Translations under genes and position numbers: made by a program
From: an uncultured Collinsella sp.
GTDB taxonomy: Bacteria; Actinomycetota; Coriobacteriia; Coriobacteriales; Coriobacteriaceae
Direction of reading: 5' to 3'
Length of the DNA stretch: 12,890 nucleotides
Assembly (NCBI GenBank): GCA_900554135.1
Contig: USFU01000033.1
Location: 1 to 12,890, forward strand
Notes under the pieces: model-generated
What the model saw: only the letters and a program-made list of their open reading frames with translations
Told to the model about the DNA's origin: nothing
Databases searched by the model: none
Part shown: positions 1 to 6,700 of the stretch, in pieces
Layout of the letters: each line of letters opens with the position of its first letter
Position numbering within the stretch: the stretch's first letter is position 1

Positions 1-243
1 CGCTTCTTTGTCTTTGGCCATCCCGAGTACGATACCGACACGCTGCGTCTGGAGTACGAGCGCGACGTGAAGCGCGGACTCAACCCGGAGGTGCCGGCGC
101 ATTACTTCCCAGGTGACGACCCCACCGCCGAGCCGCGCAACGTCTGGCGCAGCCAGGCTCAGCTGTTCTACACCAATTGGCTCAACTACTACGTCTACCA
201 GACCACGCCCTACGACCTAGCCCGCGCCGGCGAGGAGCACTAG
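1..243 (+). CDS. metA: Homoserine O-acyltransferase (MetA family), 3' end only
   Basis: The last 80 residues of a homoserine O-succinyl/acetyltransferase, cut by the window start and read in frame from base 1 to a TAG stop. The family acylates the hydroxyl of L-homoserine, the committed step to methionine, in the cytoplasm. The fragment opens with FGHPEYD at residues 4-10, which carries the His and Glu of the Cys-His-Glu catalytic triad known from MetA. The family signatures RDV, GLNPEVP, DDP, WRS and NWLNYYVYQ follow in order. The catalytic Cys and the residue that selects acetyl-CoA or succinyl-CoA lie upstream, so the acyl donor cannot be read. It ends 23 bases before the stop of the convergent folate gene, and no terminator is visible in that gap. 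The family call is near certain. Confidence 0.95.
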   Translation, partial: RFFVFGHPEYDTDTLRLEYERDVKRGLNPEVPAHYFPGDDPTAEPRNVWRSQAQLFYTNWLNYYVYQTTPYDLARAGEEH

Positions 244-266
244 GCTGTCGGGAGGTACGCTGGCAT

Positions 267-863
267 TTAGGCGCTGACGATGTTGGGCAGCGGCAGGTCG
301 TGGGCGTCGGTGGGAACGTGTTCGACGCGCTGTTCGTCAAAGGCGATGCCGGTGATTTGGCATGCGGGCGAGAGCATGGGCAGGTAGCGGTCGTAGCAGC
401 CGCCGCCGTAGCCCAGGCGCGCGCCGGTGCGGTCGAAAGCTACGAGCGGCACGACAATCATGTCGAGAGCCTTGGCGGGCACGATGGGGAAGTGGTCGCT
501 GTCGACGTCCGTGGCTGCGAGGGCCCGCGTAGGGTGGGCGATAAACGGGGCCTCGGACGCATCGCCGGCAGAGACTGCTCGCATGCACATGCGCTGGCCA
601 CAAGCCATGGCGTCTGTTGCCGAGAACATGCACGGATAGGCCACGCGCCAGCCGCGTTTGGCGGCCGCAGCGGCAAACGCGGCTGGGTCGACCTCGGAAC
701 CCATCGCAGTATAGACAGCAACGGTGCGTTGACCCGCAGTGCCGCTGGACTCCATCAGCTCAACAAGCCGCGCGCAGATAGCGGCGGACTTTGCCGCCCG
801 AACATCCAAATCAAGAGCATTGCGCCGGGCAATCACCGCCCGCCGCAACTCAGCCTTATCCAT
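267..863 (-). CDS. 5-formyltetrahydrofolate cyclo-ligase
   Basis: A 198-residue protein, normal length for the family, which uses ATP to convert 5-formyl-THF to 5,10-methenyl-THF and returns stored folate to the one-carbon pool in the cytosol. Visible features are the N-terminal K-x-x-L-R-x-x-V with R13/R14 and an ALD segment, YTAMGSEVDP at 51-60, the strand IVVPLVAFD at 136-144, and the nucleotide-binding loop LGYGGGCYDRYL at 150-161, which matches the G-x-G-x-G-x-YDR signature with Cys in place of the usual Tyr or Phe. ITGIAFDEQ and DLPL follow near the C-terminus. I chose the ATG at 861-863 because AGGAGG lies 5 bases upstream (869-874). An in-frame ATG 27 bases further out lacks a ribosome site. 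A strong hairpin lies just upstream in the leader (881-917). The gene is convergent with metA; folate and methionine metabolism are linked, but the two genes are not co-transcribed. Confidence 0.93.
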   Translation of the reverse strand: MDKAELRRAVIARRNALDLDVRAAKSAAICARLVELMESSGTAGQRTVAVYTAMGSEVDPAAFAAAAAKRGWRVAYPCMFSATDAMACGQRMCMRAVSAGDASEAPFIAHPTRALAATDVDSDHFPIVPAKALDMIVVPLVAFDRTGARLGYGGGCYDRYLPMLSPACQITGIAFDEQRVEHVPTDAHDLPLPNIVSA

Positions 864-880
864 CCCGGCCTCCTCTAGCA

Positions 881-921
881 AACCTGCCAAAAAGGGATAG
901 GTTTATTTTGGCAGGTTTTTT
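881..921 (+). terminator. Terminator-like hairpin in the leader of the folate gene
   Basis: A perfect 12-bp stem (881-892 with 906-917) closes a 13-base loop containing GGGATAGG, followed on the + strand by a run of six T (914-920 region). This is the form of an intrinsic terminator reading right, yet no + strand gene ends nearby; metA stops more than 600 bases away. On the - strand the same stem ends 7 bases before the Shine-Dalgarno of the cyclo-ligase and is followed by few T, so it would instead be a 5'-leader structure. The loop motif recurs in the hairpin at 3485-3523. Confidence 0.6.
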
Positions 922-951
922 CTGGACAAACGCGATATGGGCAGTAAAGTC

Positions 952-996
952 ACCGCAAATATGCCTGTGAACTGCGCCCTTTGTGGTTGTTTGGGC
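952..996. repeat. Left copy of the 34-bp element flanking hicAB
   Basis: Positions 964-996 match 1708-1741 at 31 of 34 aligned positions (two substitutions, one missing C). Shared segments include CCTGTGA, CTGCG, CCCTTTGTGGTTG and TTGGGC. The copy can fold as a hairpin in which 952-959 pairs with 980-987 through 8 bp including one G-U pair. It begins just downstream of the hicB stop, so it might act in 3' end formation on the - strand, but there is no good T run. Confidence 0.65.
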
Positions 997-1009
997 CTAT
1001 GCGTTAATG

Positions 1010-1339
1010 CTATAACGCCGCAGCGATTGCTTCAGTCACAAACTTATTGAGTGACTCACCCTTCTTTGCCGCTGCCAGCGCCGCTTGCTTGTGGAGCTCG
1101 GAGCCCGTTCTTACGTTGAACGACCCCTTAAAAGCCCGCTCGGGTTCCTTGCCCTTCTCGGCGCAAAACTCAAGGTAATCGTCGACGGCGTCGTGGAAAC
1201 ATTGCTCCACCTCTTCAGCCGTGGAGCTTTCAAATACGATTGCGTCTCTAATGCCGGTGACCATACCTGTTAGCACATGCTGTTCGGCATCGAACTCGAC
1301 TGGGGCGAAATAGCCCTTGTATGCCAAAACGTTACTCAT
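1010..1339 (-). CDS. hicB: HicB-family antitoxin
   Basis: A 109-residue antitoxin that by family knowledge binds and blocks HicA and represses its own promoter. Residues 5-60 are the partially degraded RNase-H-like HicB fold, with signatures YKGYFAPVEFD, LTGMVTGIRD, F-x6-AEEV and AVDDYLEFC. GKEPERAFKGSFNVR (63-77) leads into a ribbon-helix-helix DNA-binding domain (about 74-109) with ELHKQAALAAAKKG and SLNKFVTEAI, typical of the longer HicB subclass. The ATG at 1337-1339 has GGAGG (1345-1349) 5 bases upstream. The start overlaps the end of hicA by 8 bases, so the two are translationally coupled, in the toxin-first order usual for hicAB. The pair looks intact. The composition appears less GC-rich than the flanking metabolic genes, as expected for a mobile module. 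Confidence 0.93.
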   Translation of the reverse strand: MSNVLAYKGYFAPVEFDAEQHVLTGMVTGIRDAIVFESSTAEEVEQCFHDAVDDYLEFCAEKGKEPERAFKGSFNVRTGSELHKQAALAAAKKGESLNKFVTEAIAAAL

Positions 1340-1595
1340 GACTACCTCCGATATCTTGCAGAAATCGAACGATGTTTCGAATGGTCCCCGCTGTCAATTC
1401 GTCAGATGGATGCGGCGCGTGCATTACGAACATCCTGCCATCTGATGGCCTGTAGAAGCGAACGCGCGATCCGGATGTCTTGCCTTTGTTGTCCATTTCA
1501 AAGCAATATGAAGCCATGACTTTTAAAAAATCGGTATACCGATACGTCGAGGGGCAGCTAAGCAGTTGGGCGATGAGTTTATCGGTTCGAGTCAT
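1332..1595 (-). CDS. hicA: HicA-family mRNA interferase toxin
   Basis: An 87-residue protein of the HicA toxin family, small dsRBD-fold ribonucleases that inactivate mRNA. It shows the pattern of the subclass paired with RHH-type HicB: KLIAQLLSCPSTYRYTDF at 6-23, SGSRVRF at 41-47, MHAPHP at 58-63, and a C-terminal helix with TIRNIVRFLQDIG. In many HicA proteins the catalytic His sits in a GSH motif; here that position is Arg (SGSR), and the conserved histidines are H59 and H62, which is normal for this subclass. The start at 1593-1595 has a modest GAGG upstream. It ends with TAA inside the hicB start region. The leader contains two small palindromes and a promoter carrying LexA-like boxes (annotated separately). 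I see nothing that would disable it. Confidence 0.9.
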   Translation of the reverse strand: MTRTDKLIAQLLSCPSTYRYTDFLKVMASYCFEMDNKGKTSGSRVRFYRPSDGRMFVMHAPHPSDELTAGTIRNIVRFLQDIGGSHE

Positions 1596-1610
1596 CCCGC
1601 CTCACATTCT

Positions 1611-1652
1611 GCAACTATATCCTAGTTGCAATTTAAGTCCGGTGCAAGCACC
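1611..1652 (-). promoter_or_regulatory. Two palindromes in the hicA leader (possible HicB operator)
   Basis: GCAACTA (1611-1617) and TAGTTGC (1623-1629) form a perfect 7-bp inverted repeat around a 5-base spacer, 16 bases upstream of the hicA start. The bases ACTATA at 1614-1619 read TATAGT on the - strand and could be a proximal -10 box, though I see no good -35 for it. GGTGC-AA-GCACC follows at 1641-1652. Small dyads just upstream are typical operators for RHH antitoxins, so autoregulation by HicB is a reasonable inference. Confidence 0.45.
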
Positions 1653-1655
1653 CTT

Positions 1656-1691
1656 ACTATAGAACATGTGTACGTATAGAACAAGTGTTCG
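1656..1691 (-). promoter_or_regulatory. Candidate hicAB promoter with tandem LexA-like boxes
   Basis: On the - strand TTGTTC (1679-1684) and TATAGT (1656-1661) are separated by exactly 17 bases, a plausible sigma-70 promoter for hicAB. The same DNA, read on the + strand, is two adjacent 17-bp direct repeats (1658-1674 and 1675-1691) identical at 15 of 17 positions. Each starts TATAGAACA. The second contains AGAACAAGTGTTCG, which fits the Gram-positive LexA box CGAAC-R-N-R-Y-GTTYG at 13 of 14 positions; the first fits at 12 of 14. A repressor bound there would cover both -35 and -10. Whether it is LexA or HicB cannot be decided from sequence. Confidence 0.5.
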
Positions 1692-1697
1692 AATCAA

Positions 1698-1741
1698 CAC
1701 AAAGGCACCTGTGAGCTGCGCCCCTTTGTGGTTGCTTGGGC
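1698..1741. repeat. Right copy of the 34-bp element flanking hicAB
   Basis: This is the partner of 964-996 (31 of 34 positions alike over 1708-1741). Here the hairpin is perfect: CACAAAGG (1698-1705) pairs with CCTTTGTG (1723-1730) around a 17-base loop. It lies 76 bases upstream of the start of the zinc-ribbon gene and beyond the hicAB promoter, so the two copies bracket the whole toxin-antitoxin unit. A perfect 10-bp palindrome GTTGCGCAAC (1747-1756) lies next to it. Confidence 0.65.
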
Positions 1742-1816
1742 TGAATGTTGCGCAACAAGGGCTGCATTTTTGGGTTTACCTTCATGGTGGAAAGAATGCA
1801 CCGAAAGGAGCCCGCC

Positions 1817-3472
1817 ATGTTTTGTCGCTCGTGTGGCGCGCAGCTTGTCGACGACGCCCTCTTTTGCCCCGTATGCGGCGCGCCTGTAGCGCCCGACCAG
1901 GTTGCGGCTGCGCAGCAACCCCAGCCTGCCGCGCCCGCTCCTCAGCAATACGTGCCCGCGCAGCAGCCCGCGCGGCGCAAGCGTTCCAAGAAGCCCCTCA
2001 TCGCCCTTGCCGCGGTACTTGTCGTGGCGGCGGGCATCGGCGGTGGCGCGCTGTTCTACTTCACCCAGGTCGCGACCACACCCATCGACGAGAAAACCTT
2101 TCCCGACAGCGGCATGCGTGCACTTGTCTCGACCAAGTACGACACGAACGGTGACGGCCGCATCTCACGTGACGAAGCCAAGGCGGTGACGTCGGTCGAG
2201 CTGGACGGCATCGCGTCGACGCAGGGCCTGGGCAAGACATTCCCCAATATCGTTACAGTGGAGTCCGGCGACGACAAACTCGTCAACCTGGACCTTTCGG
2301 GCTGCGGCGACCTTAAGACCGTCGAGCTTAACTCGGCGAGTAACGTCACCGTCGTTAACCTGGACGGTTGCGACAACATCGAGAAGCTCGACCTCAAAAA
2401 TGCCGAAAACCTTAAAAGCGTCGATCTTTCGGGCAAAAAGAAGCTCGCCACGTTGGAACTGCCGCAGGATACGAAGGTTAGCGGCATTAAGGACACACAG
2501 CTCGACGAGCTGTGGCTGCCGGTGTCCTACGAGGGTACCGATAAATCGGACCAGTACGGCGATATCTACGAGATCGAGCGTGACGAGAACGGTTACGTCA
2601 CGGGCTTCACGTCTGCCGTCAAGCAAGGTGGCGGCGTAAGTTACAGCGTCGAGCACGATGAGTCGCATCGCATTTCGGAGATTGAGGAAGGCCTGGCGGG
2701 CGGTTACGAGAACGTCAACACGTTTACGTACGACGCCGACGGTAACGTCACGCGCATCGATTGCGATGCCGACATTAGCGATTCGTCGAGCACCACGACG
2801 TTTACCTACGACGCGGACGGAAACCTGATCAACAAGACGACCCATGCGGGTTACGGCGAGAGCGCGAGCACGTATGTCTACCAGGACGGCAATATGGTGA
2901 CCAACACCGATACCAGCCCGGCAAATCCTCGAACGGTCGTGTATTCGTACGGATACGACAAGGATCGCGTGACGTCCTTTACGCTGGATTGCCAGGGCGA
3001 CACGGTGGGAACTACGTGGACGATTACCGCGGGCTACGAGTATGACAAGGACGGCAACATTTCGCGTATCTCGCCTGTAGCATATGACTCGCACGGCAAC
3101 GACTACGGCTCGCTGAACTCGTACGCAGCGGTGGATTATTCGTACAGCGACGGAAAGCTCGACAGGATCGATTCCGAGCGCGGCGGCTATGCGGAGTTCT
3201 ATTACGACGAGCACGGCAATCTGACGTCGGTCGACGAGTATGCCGGCCGCGGTTCGGATGCCGAGTTTGAGTTTGAGCACGAGGTCGAGTACCAGCGCTA
3301 CTTCTGCAGCAAGCACGAGAAGAACAAGCCGGAGGAATGGATTCGTCTGGATGCAGAGTACGACGTCGACCAGGGTAGCTGGAGCAATGACTCCGATTAT
3401 GGTCGTGAGTGCTTTGCAACCATGTACAAGCTCGATCCGCTGGCGGCCAGACTGAACCCGTTTATCAAGTAG
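1817..3472 (+). CDS. Membrane-anchored zinc-ribbon, EF-hand, leucine-rich, YD-repeat protein
   Basis: A 551-residue protein whose exact function I do not recognise, but whose layout is clear. An N-terminal zinc ribbon has C3-x2-C6 and C17-x2-C20. A Pro/Gln/Ala-rich linker (about 25-52) ends in a basic RRKRSKK patch before one membrane helix (about 60-82). Basic residues before the helix suggest the ribbon is inside and the rest outside. Next come a canonical EF-hand calcium loop (D109, N111, D113, E120), a leucine-rich-repeat-like region (about 125-225, NLDLSGCGDL, NLDGCDN, SVDLSG), then YD-type repeats (YDADGNVTRI, YDADGNLINK, YDKDGNISRI, YDEHGNLTSV) up to about 470. The ATG at 1817 has AAAGGAG 6 bases upstream; an in-frame ATG at 1745 has no such site. 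A strong terminator follows, so it is probably monocistronic. There is no toxin tip or protease domain as in full Rhs proteins. A cell-surface sensor or adhesin role is inference. Confidence 0.88.
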   Translation: MFCRSCGAQLVDDALFCPVCGAPVAPDQVAAAQQPQPAAPAPQQYVPAQQPARRKRSKKPLIALAAVLVVAAGIGGGALFYFTQVATTPIDEKTFPDSGMRALVSTKYDTNGDGRISRDEAKAVTSVELDGIASTQGLGKTFPNIVTVESGDDKLVNLDLSGCGDLKTVELNSASNVTVVNLDGCDNIEKLDLKNAENLKSVDLSGKKKLATLELPQDTKVSGIKDTQLDELWLPVSYEGTDKSDQYGDIYEIERDENGYVTGFTSAVKQGGGVSYSVEHDESHRISEIEEGLAGGYENVNTFTYDADGNVTRIDCDADISDSSSTTTFTYDADGNLINKTTHAGYGESASTYVYQDGNMVTNTDTSPANPRTVVYSYGYDKDRVTSFTLDCQGDTVGTTWTITAGYEYDKDGNISRISPVAYDSHGNDYGSLNSYAAVDYSYSDGKLDRIDSERGGYAEFYYDEHGNLTSVDEYAGRGSDAEFEFEHEVEYQRYFCSKHEKNKPEEWIRLDAEYDVDQGSWSNDSDYGRECFATMYKLDPLAARLNPFIK

Positions 3473-3484
3473 CAGCCCACTCGC

Positions 3485-3523
3485 AAACCACCCAAAGGGG
3501 ATAGGCACCTTTGGGTGGTTTTT
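3485..3523 (+). terminator. Intrinsic terminator of the zinc-ribbon/YD gene
   Basis: A 14-bp perfect stem (3485-3498 with 3508-3521) around a 9-base loop GGATAGGCA, ending in five T, begins 13 bases after the stop codon. The strand ending in T matches the upstream gene. Its loop core GGGATAGG is the same as in the hairpin at 881-917 although the stems differ. Confidence 0.9.
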
Positions 3524-3548
3524 GCTGAAGGGCGGGTGTCTGCGGCGG

Positions 3549-3691
3549 TTTGTCTCGATCTGTAACAGTAACTCGGCAAAAATGGGCCTAGCTGTTACAG
3601 ATCGAGACAAAGAGCCGGCGCCATTCGGAAACGTCTCGATCTGTAACATCTGGAGCCGATATCTTCGTCTGGGTGTTACAGATTGAGACAA
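3549..3691. repeat. Quartet of inverted repeats (TCTCGATCTGTAACA family)
   Basis: Within the 324-base gap between convergent genes there are four copies of one motif. Copy 1 is TTTGTCTCGATCTGTAACAG at 3549-3568. Copy 2 is its exact reverse complement at 3592-3611. Copy 3 is a direct 16-base copy at 3633-3648. Copy 4 is inverted with one change at 3674-3689. Copies 1 and 2 can form a perfect 20-bp stem with a 23-base loop, and copies 3 and 4 a 16-bp stem with one mismatch (a G-U pair at RNA level). Copies 1 and 4 also pair, extended by a few bases on the outer side, while 2 pairs with 3, so alternative folds exist. No protein is encoded here. A GGGCGGG/CCCGCCC dyad lies further right (about 3705-3737). 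Confidence 0.85.
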
Positions 3692-3742
3692 ACCGGCGGG
3701 ACGGGGCGGGCCGAAGTCAGACCGTCTGCCCCGCCCAAGCGG

Positions 3743-3788
3743 CGGAAAAAGAAAAGGCAGATTTTTAGGTATGTCCCAAAAATCTACC
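3743..3788 (-). terminator. Intrinsic terminator of the M16C peptidase gene
   Basis: On the - strand the stem 3788-3778 pairs with 3766-3756 (11 positions, one mismatch) around the loop GGGACATACCT, followed by TTTTCTTTTT (3745-3755). It begins 8 bases after the peptidase stop codon. The loop again opens with GGGA-pyrimidine-A, as in the two + strand hairpins of this window. Confidence 0.85.
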
Positions 3789-3796
3789 TTTGTACG

Positions 3797-6700
3797 TTAG
3801 GCCAGCAGGTCGACGACGTTAAAGCCGGCGTTGCTCTTGGCGATGACGTCGCAGCCGCCAAAGACACAGGTTGGCGACGCGGCTGCGATGCGCGTCACAT
3901 CGGCGCCGAGCGAGCGCAGCTCACCGGGCGTGGCGGCGAGCATCTGGGCGCGGCGCTCCTCGCGTGCGTGCGGATCGAGCCCGGCCAGGTAGGTCGTGTT
4001 GCGGCGCTTGGTGAGCGCGTACGGCTTCACTGGCGCGTCCATACCGCTCACGCAGCTCACGATAAAGCCCTCAAAGGCGGCCTCGTCGGGCTCAAAGCTG
4101 CCGAGCCATTCGCCTGCGCGCGCCACGCGCTCAATCGAGGGGTCGATTGCCGGGTCGCGGTAGGTGTAGAACGCCGCTTGACGCTCGCCGGCCGCGCGGA
4201 ATCCGCAGCCGTACGCGCCGCCCTTAACGCGGATCTCGTTCCACAGGTAGTCGTAGGAGAGCGCGTTGGCGGCAACCGCCCAGGCGCCCGTCACGTCAAT
4301 GCCCAGGCGACGCGGGTCGCACGCGCTTGCCGCAAAGCAGATGTCGCTGGGGATGACAAAGGCCTCGTGGCGGTCGCACGGCGCTGGCACCACGAGCGCG
4401 TCGCTGCCAGCAACGCGCTCCGCACCCGCGCCAAGCCCCAGGTCGTCCGCGGCATCCCAGTACGCGTCAAAGTCCTCATCGCTGCCGGTAAAGCTCGCCA
4501 TACAGCCATCGGCCACAAAGATGCGGTCTGCCAGCGCGGCAAGCTTGGCGCGCAGGTCGTCCAGTCGCTCGTCAAAGTGCTCGAGCAAATCGCGCAGGAA
4601 CAGGTAGAAGTCCACGCCCGAGAGCTGCTCGCGCACCACGGCCGAAGGCGAGCTGTAGCTCATCGCGCGACCGAGCGCCGCCGAGTGTCCGTTGTTGATA
4701 AAGCCCTGCTCAAGCCCAATGCGAATCTGCGTGAGCACGTCGCGCACGCGGTCGGCGTCGGCGTCCGCCAAAAGCGTGCTCGACCACACCTCGCGCGGCA
4801 GGCTCGCCAGCGCGTCGATCTTCTCGGACAGAGCACCGGCGCTCACCAGCAGGTAGGGGCGCACGCCGTCCACGTCGGGCTGCGTCATGACCTCGGTCGT
4901 AAAGCTCAAAAAGCCCAGCTTGCCGGCGAGCAAGTTGTCGAGCTCTTCGGCCGAGTGCTCGCGCGTGGGCAGCTGCTTAAGCAGGCGGCAGAGCAGTGTC
5001 ACGTAGGGCAGGTCCTCAAACGCGACGCAGCTCAGGTCGAAGTATTGCATGGCGTAGGCCAGGCGGTTGGTGGGGATGCCGTGGCGCAGGCAGGGGATGG
5101 GCGCGGTCGTGTCCACGACGAGCGGCGGCTCGGGGCGCGCCTCGCCAATGTCGGACACACGCAGACGCGGCAGCGTGGCCTTGTCCTCGGGCGTGTCCTC
5201 GGCCTCCTGCGCGGCACGCAGTGCGGCCGTGCGCTCGACCACGTCCGCCAGCTCGGCATCGGTCATGGCGTCGCGCTTGGCAGCCAGTTCGGCGGCTTCG
5301 GCACCCTCCGAACCCTCGGCAGCGTCTACCGGAACCAGCTCGACCAGCGCCATGTGGTCGTTCTCCAGCACGAGCTCGCGCAGCAGGTCCTCAAAGTAGC
5401 TGCCGTCCAGCTCGCCGCGCAGCTCCTCGTACACTGGGCCGTACTTGAGCGCCAGCGTCGCGGCGTCGTCATCGTAGAGCCAGGTACTCAGCGCGTCGCA
5501 CGCAATGGCCACGCCGTCGGCGATACCGTAGTCGCGCTGGCGCAGGTCGTATTCGTTGCTGCTGATGATGGCTTCCAGGCGCTCGCGCGGAACGCCGTGC
5601 TCGCACAGGTCGCGGCAGGCGTCTTGGAACACGCGACGCAGCTCGCGCGCCACGCCGGGCTGCGCGTTTTGCAGCATGATGAGCTCGTAGGGCTGCAGGC
5701 TCTCGGCCGCGGTGTAGCTCACAACGTTGCCGCCCAGGCCGGCCGCCAGAATGGCCTTCTTAACCGGCGCTTCGTTGGAGCCCAGCAGCGCCTCGAACAA
5801 GATGTCCGCGGCGATCGTGCGCTTGCGGTCGAGCGCGCTGCCCAGCACAAGACCCAGGCCAACCAGGGCGTTCTCGGGCGTGGTTGCCATCTCGACGCGC
5901 TTATACTCACAGGTCACGGGCGCCTGCACGCCCAGCGGATCGGGCGCCAGCGTGGACGGGTCCTCGCCGGCGGCAACGGCGGCGTCCATGCGGCGGCTCG
6001 CGGCGCTCGGCTGCGACAGATAGCGCTCGTCCAAAAATGCCAGCGCGCGGTCCACGTCCAGGTCGCCGTAGAGCGTTATATAAGAGTTGGAAGGATTGTA
6101 GTGGCGCGCGTGCGTGTTCAGGAACTGCTCGTAGGTGAGCGCGGGAATCGCGCGCGGGTCGCCGCCGCTCTCGTGCGCATAGGCGGTGTCGGGATAGAGC
6201 GCGGCGTTGACGGCGTCGTCCAGCACGCTCATGGGATCGGACAGCGCACCCTTCATCTCGTTGAACACCACGCCGTTATAACGCAGCGTGCCCTTGCGCA
6301 GGCTGGCGGCGCTGCCGTCGCCCTCGCTCTCGGCGCCCTCCGGCAGGTCCAGCTCGTAGTGCCAGCCCTCCTGCTCAAAAATGGTGGGCTTGGTGTAGAT
6401 GGCTGGGTTGAACACCGCATCCAGGTACACGTCCATCAGGTTGTACAGGTCCTGCTCGTTGGTGGTGGCAACGGGGTAGATGGTTTTATCGGGGTAGGTC
6501 ATGGCGTTGAGGAACGTCTGCATGGAGCTCTTGATCAGGTCGACAAACGGCTCCTTGACGGGAAACTTGGCCGATCCGCACAGCACCGAGTGCTCAAGAA
6601 TATGGAACACGCCGGTGGAATCGGCCGGCGGCGTCTTAAAGCCAATGGCAAAGGCCTTGTTCTCGTCGTCGCACGCCAGGTACAGCAGGCGAGCGCCCGA

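Noticed and set aside
177..878. Open frame on the + strand, 233 codons
   Set aside because: It overlaps the end of metA and runs antisense through the cyclo-ligase gene. It has no recognisable domain or ribosome site.
2165..3691. Long open frame on the - strand, 508 codons
   Set aside because: It is antisense to the zinc-ribbon/YD gene, which has a ribosome site, domains and a terminator. The antisense product is a low-complexity Val/Ile/Arg-rich string and starts inside the intergenic inverted repeats.
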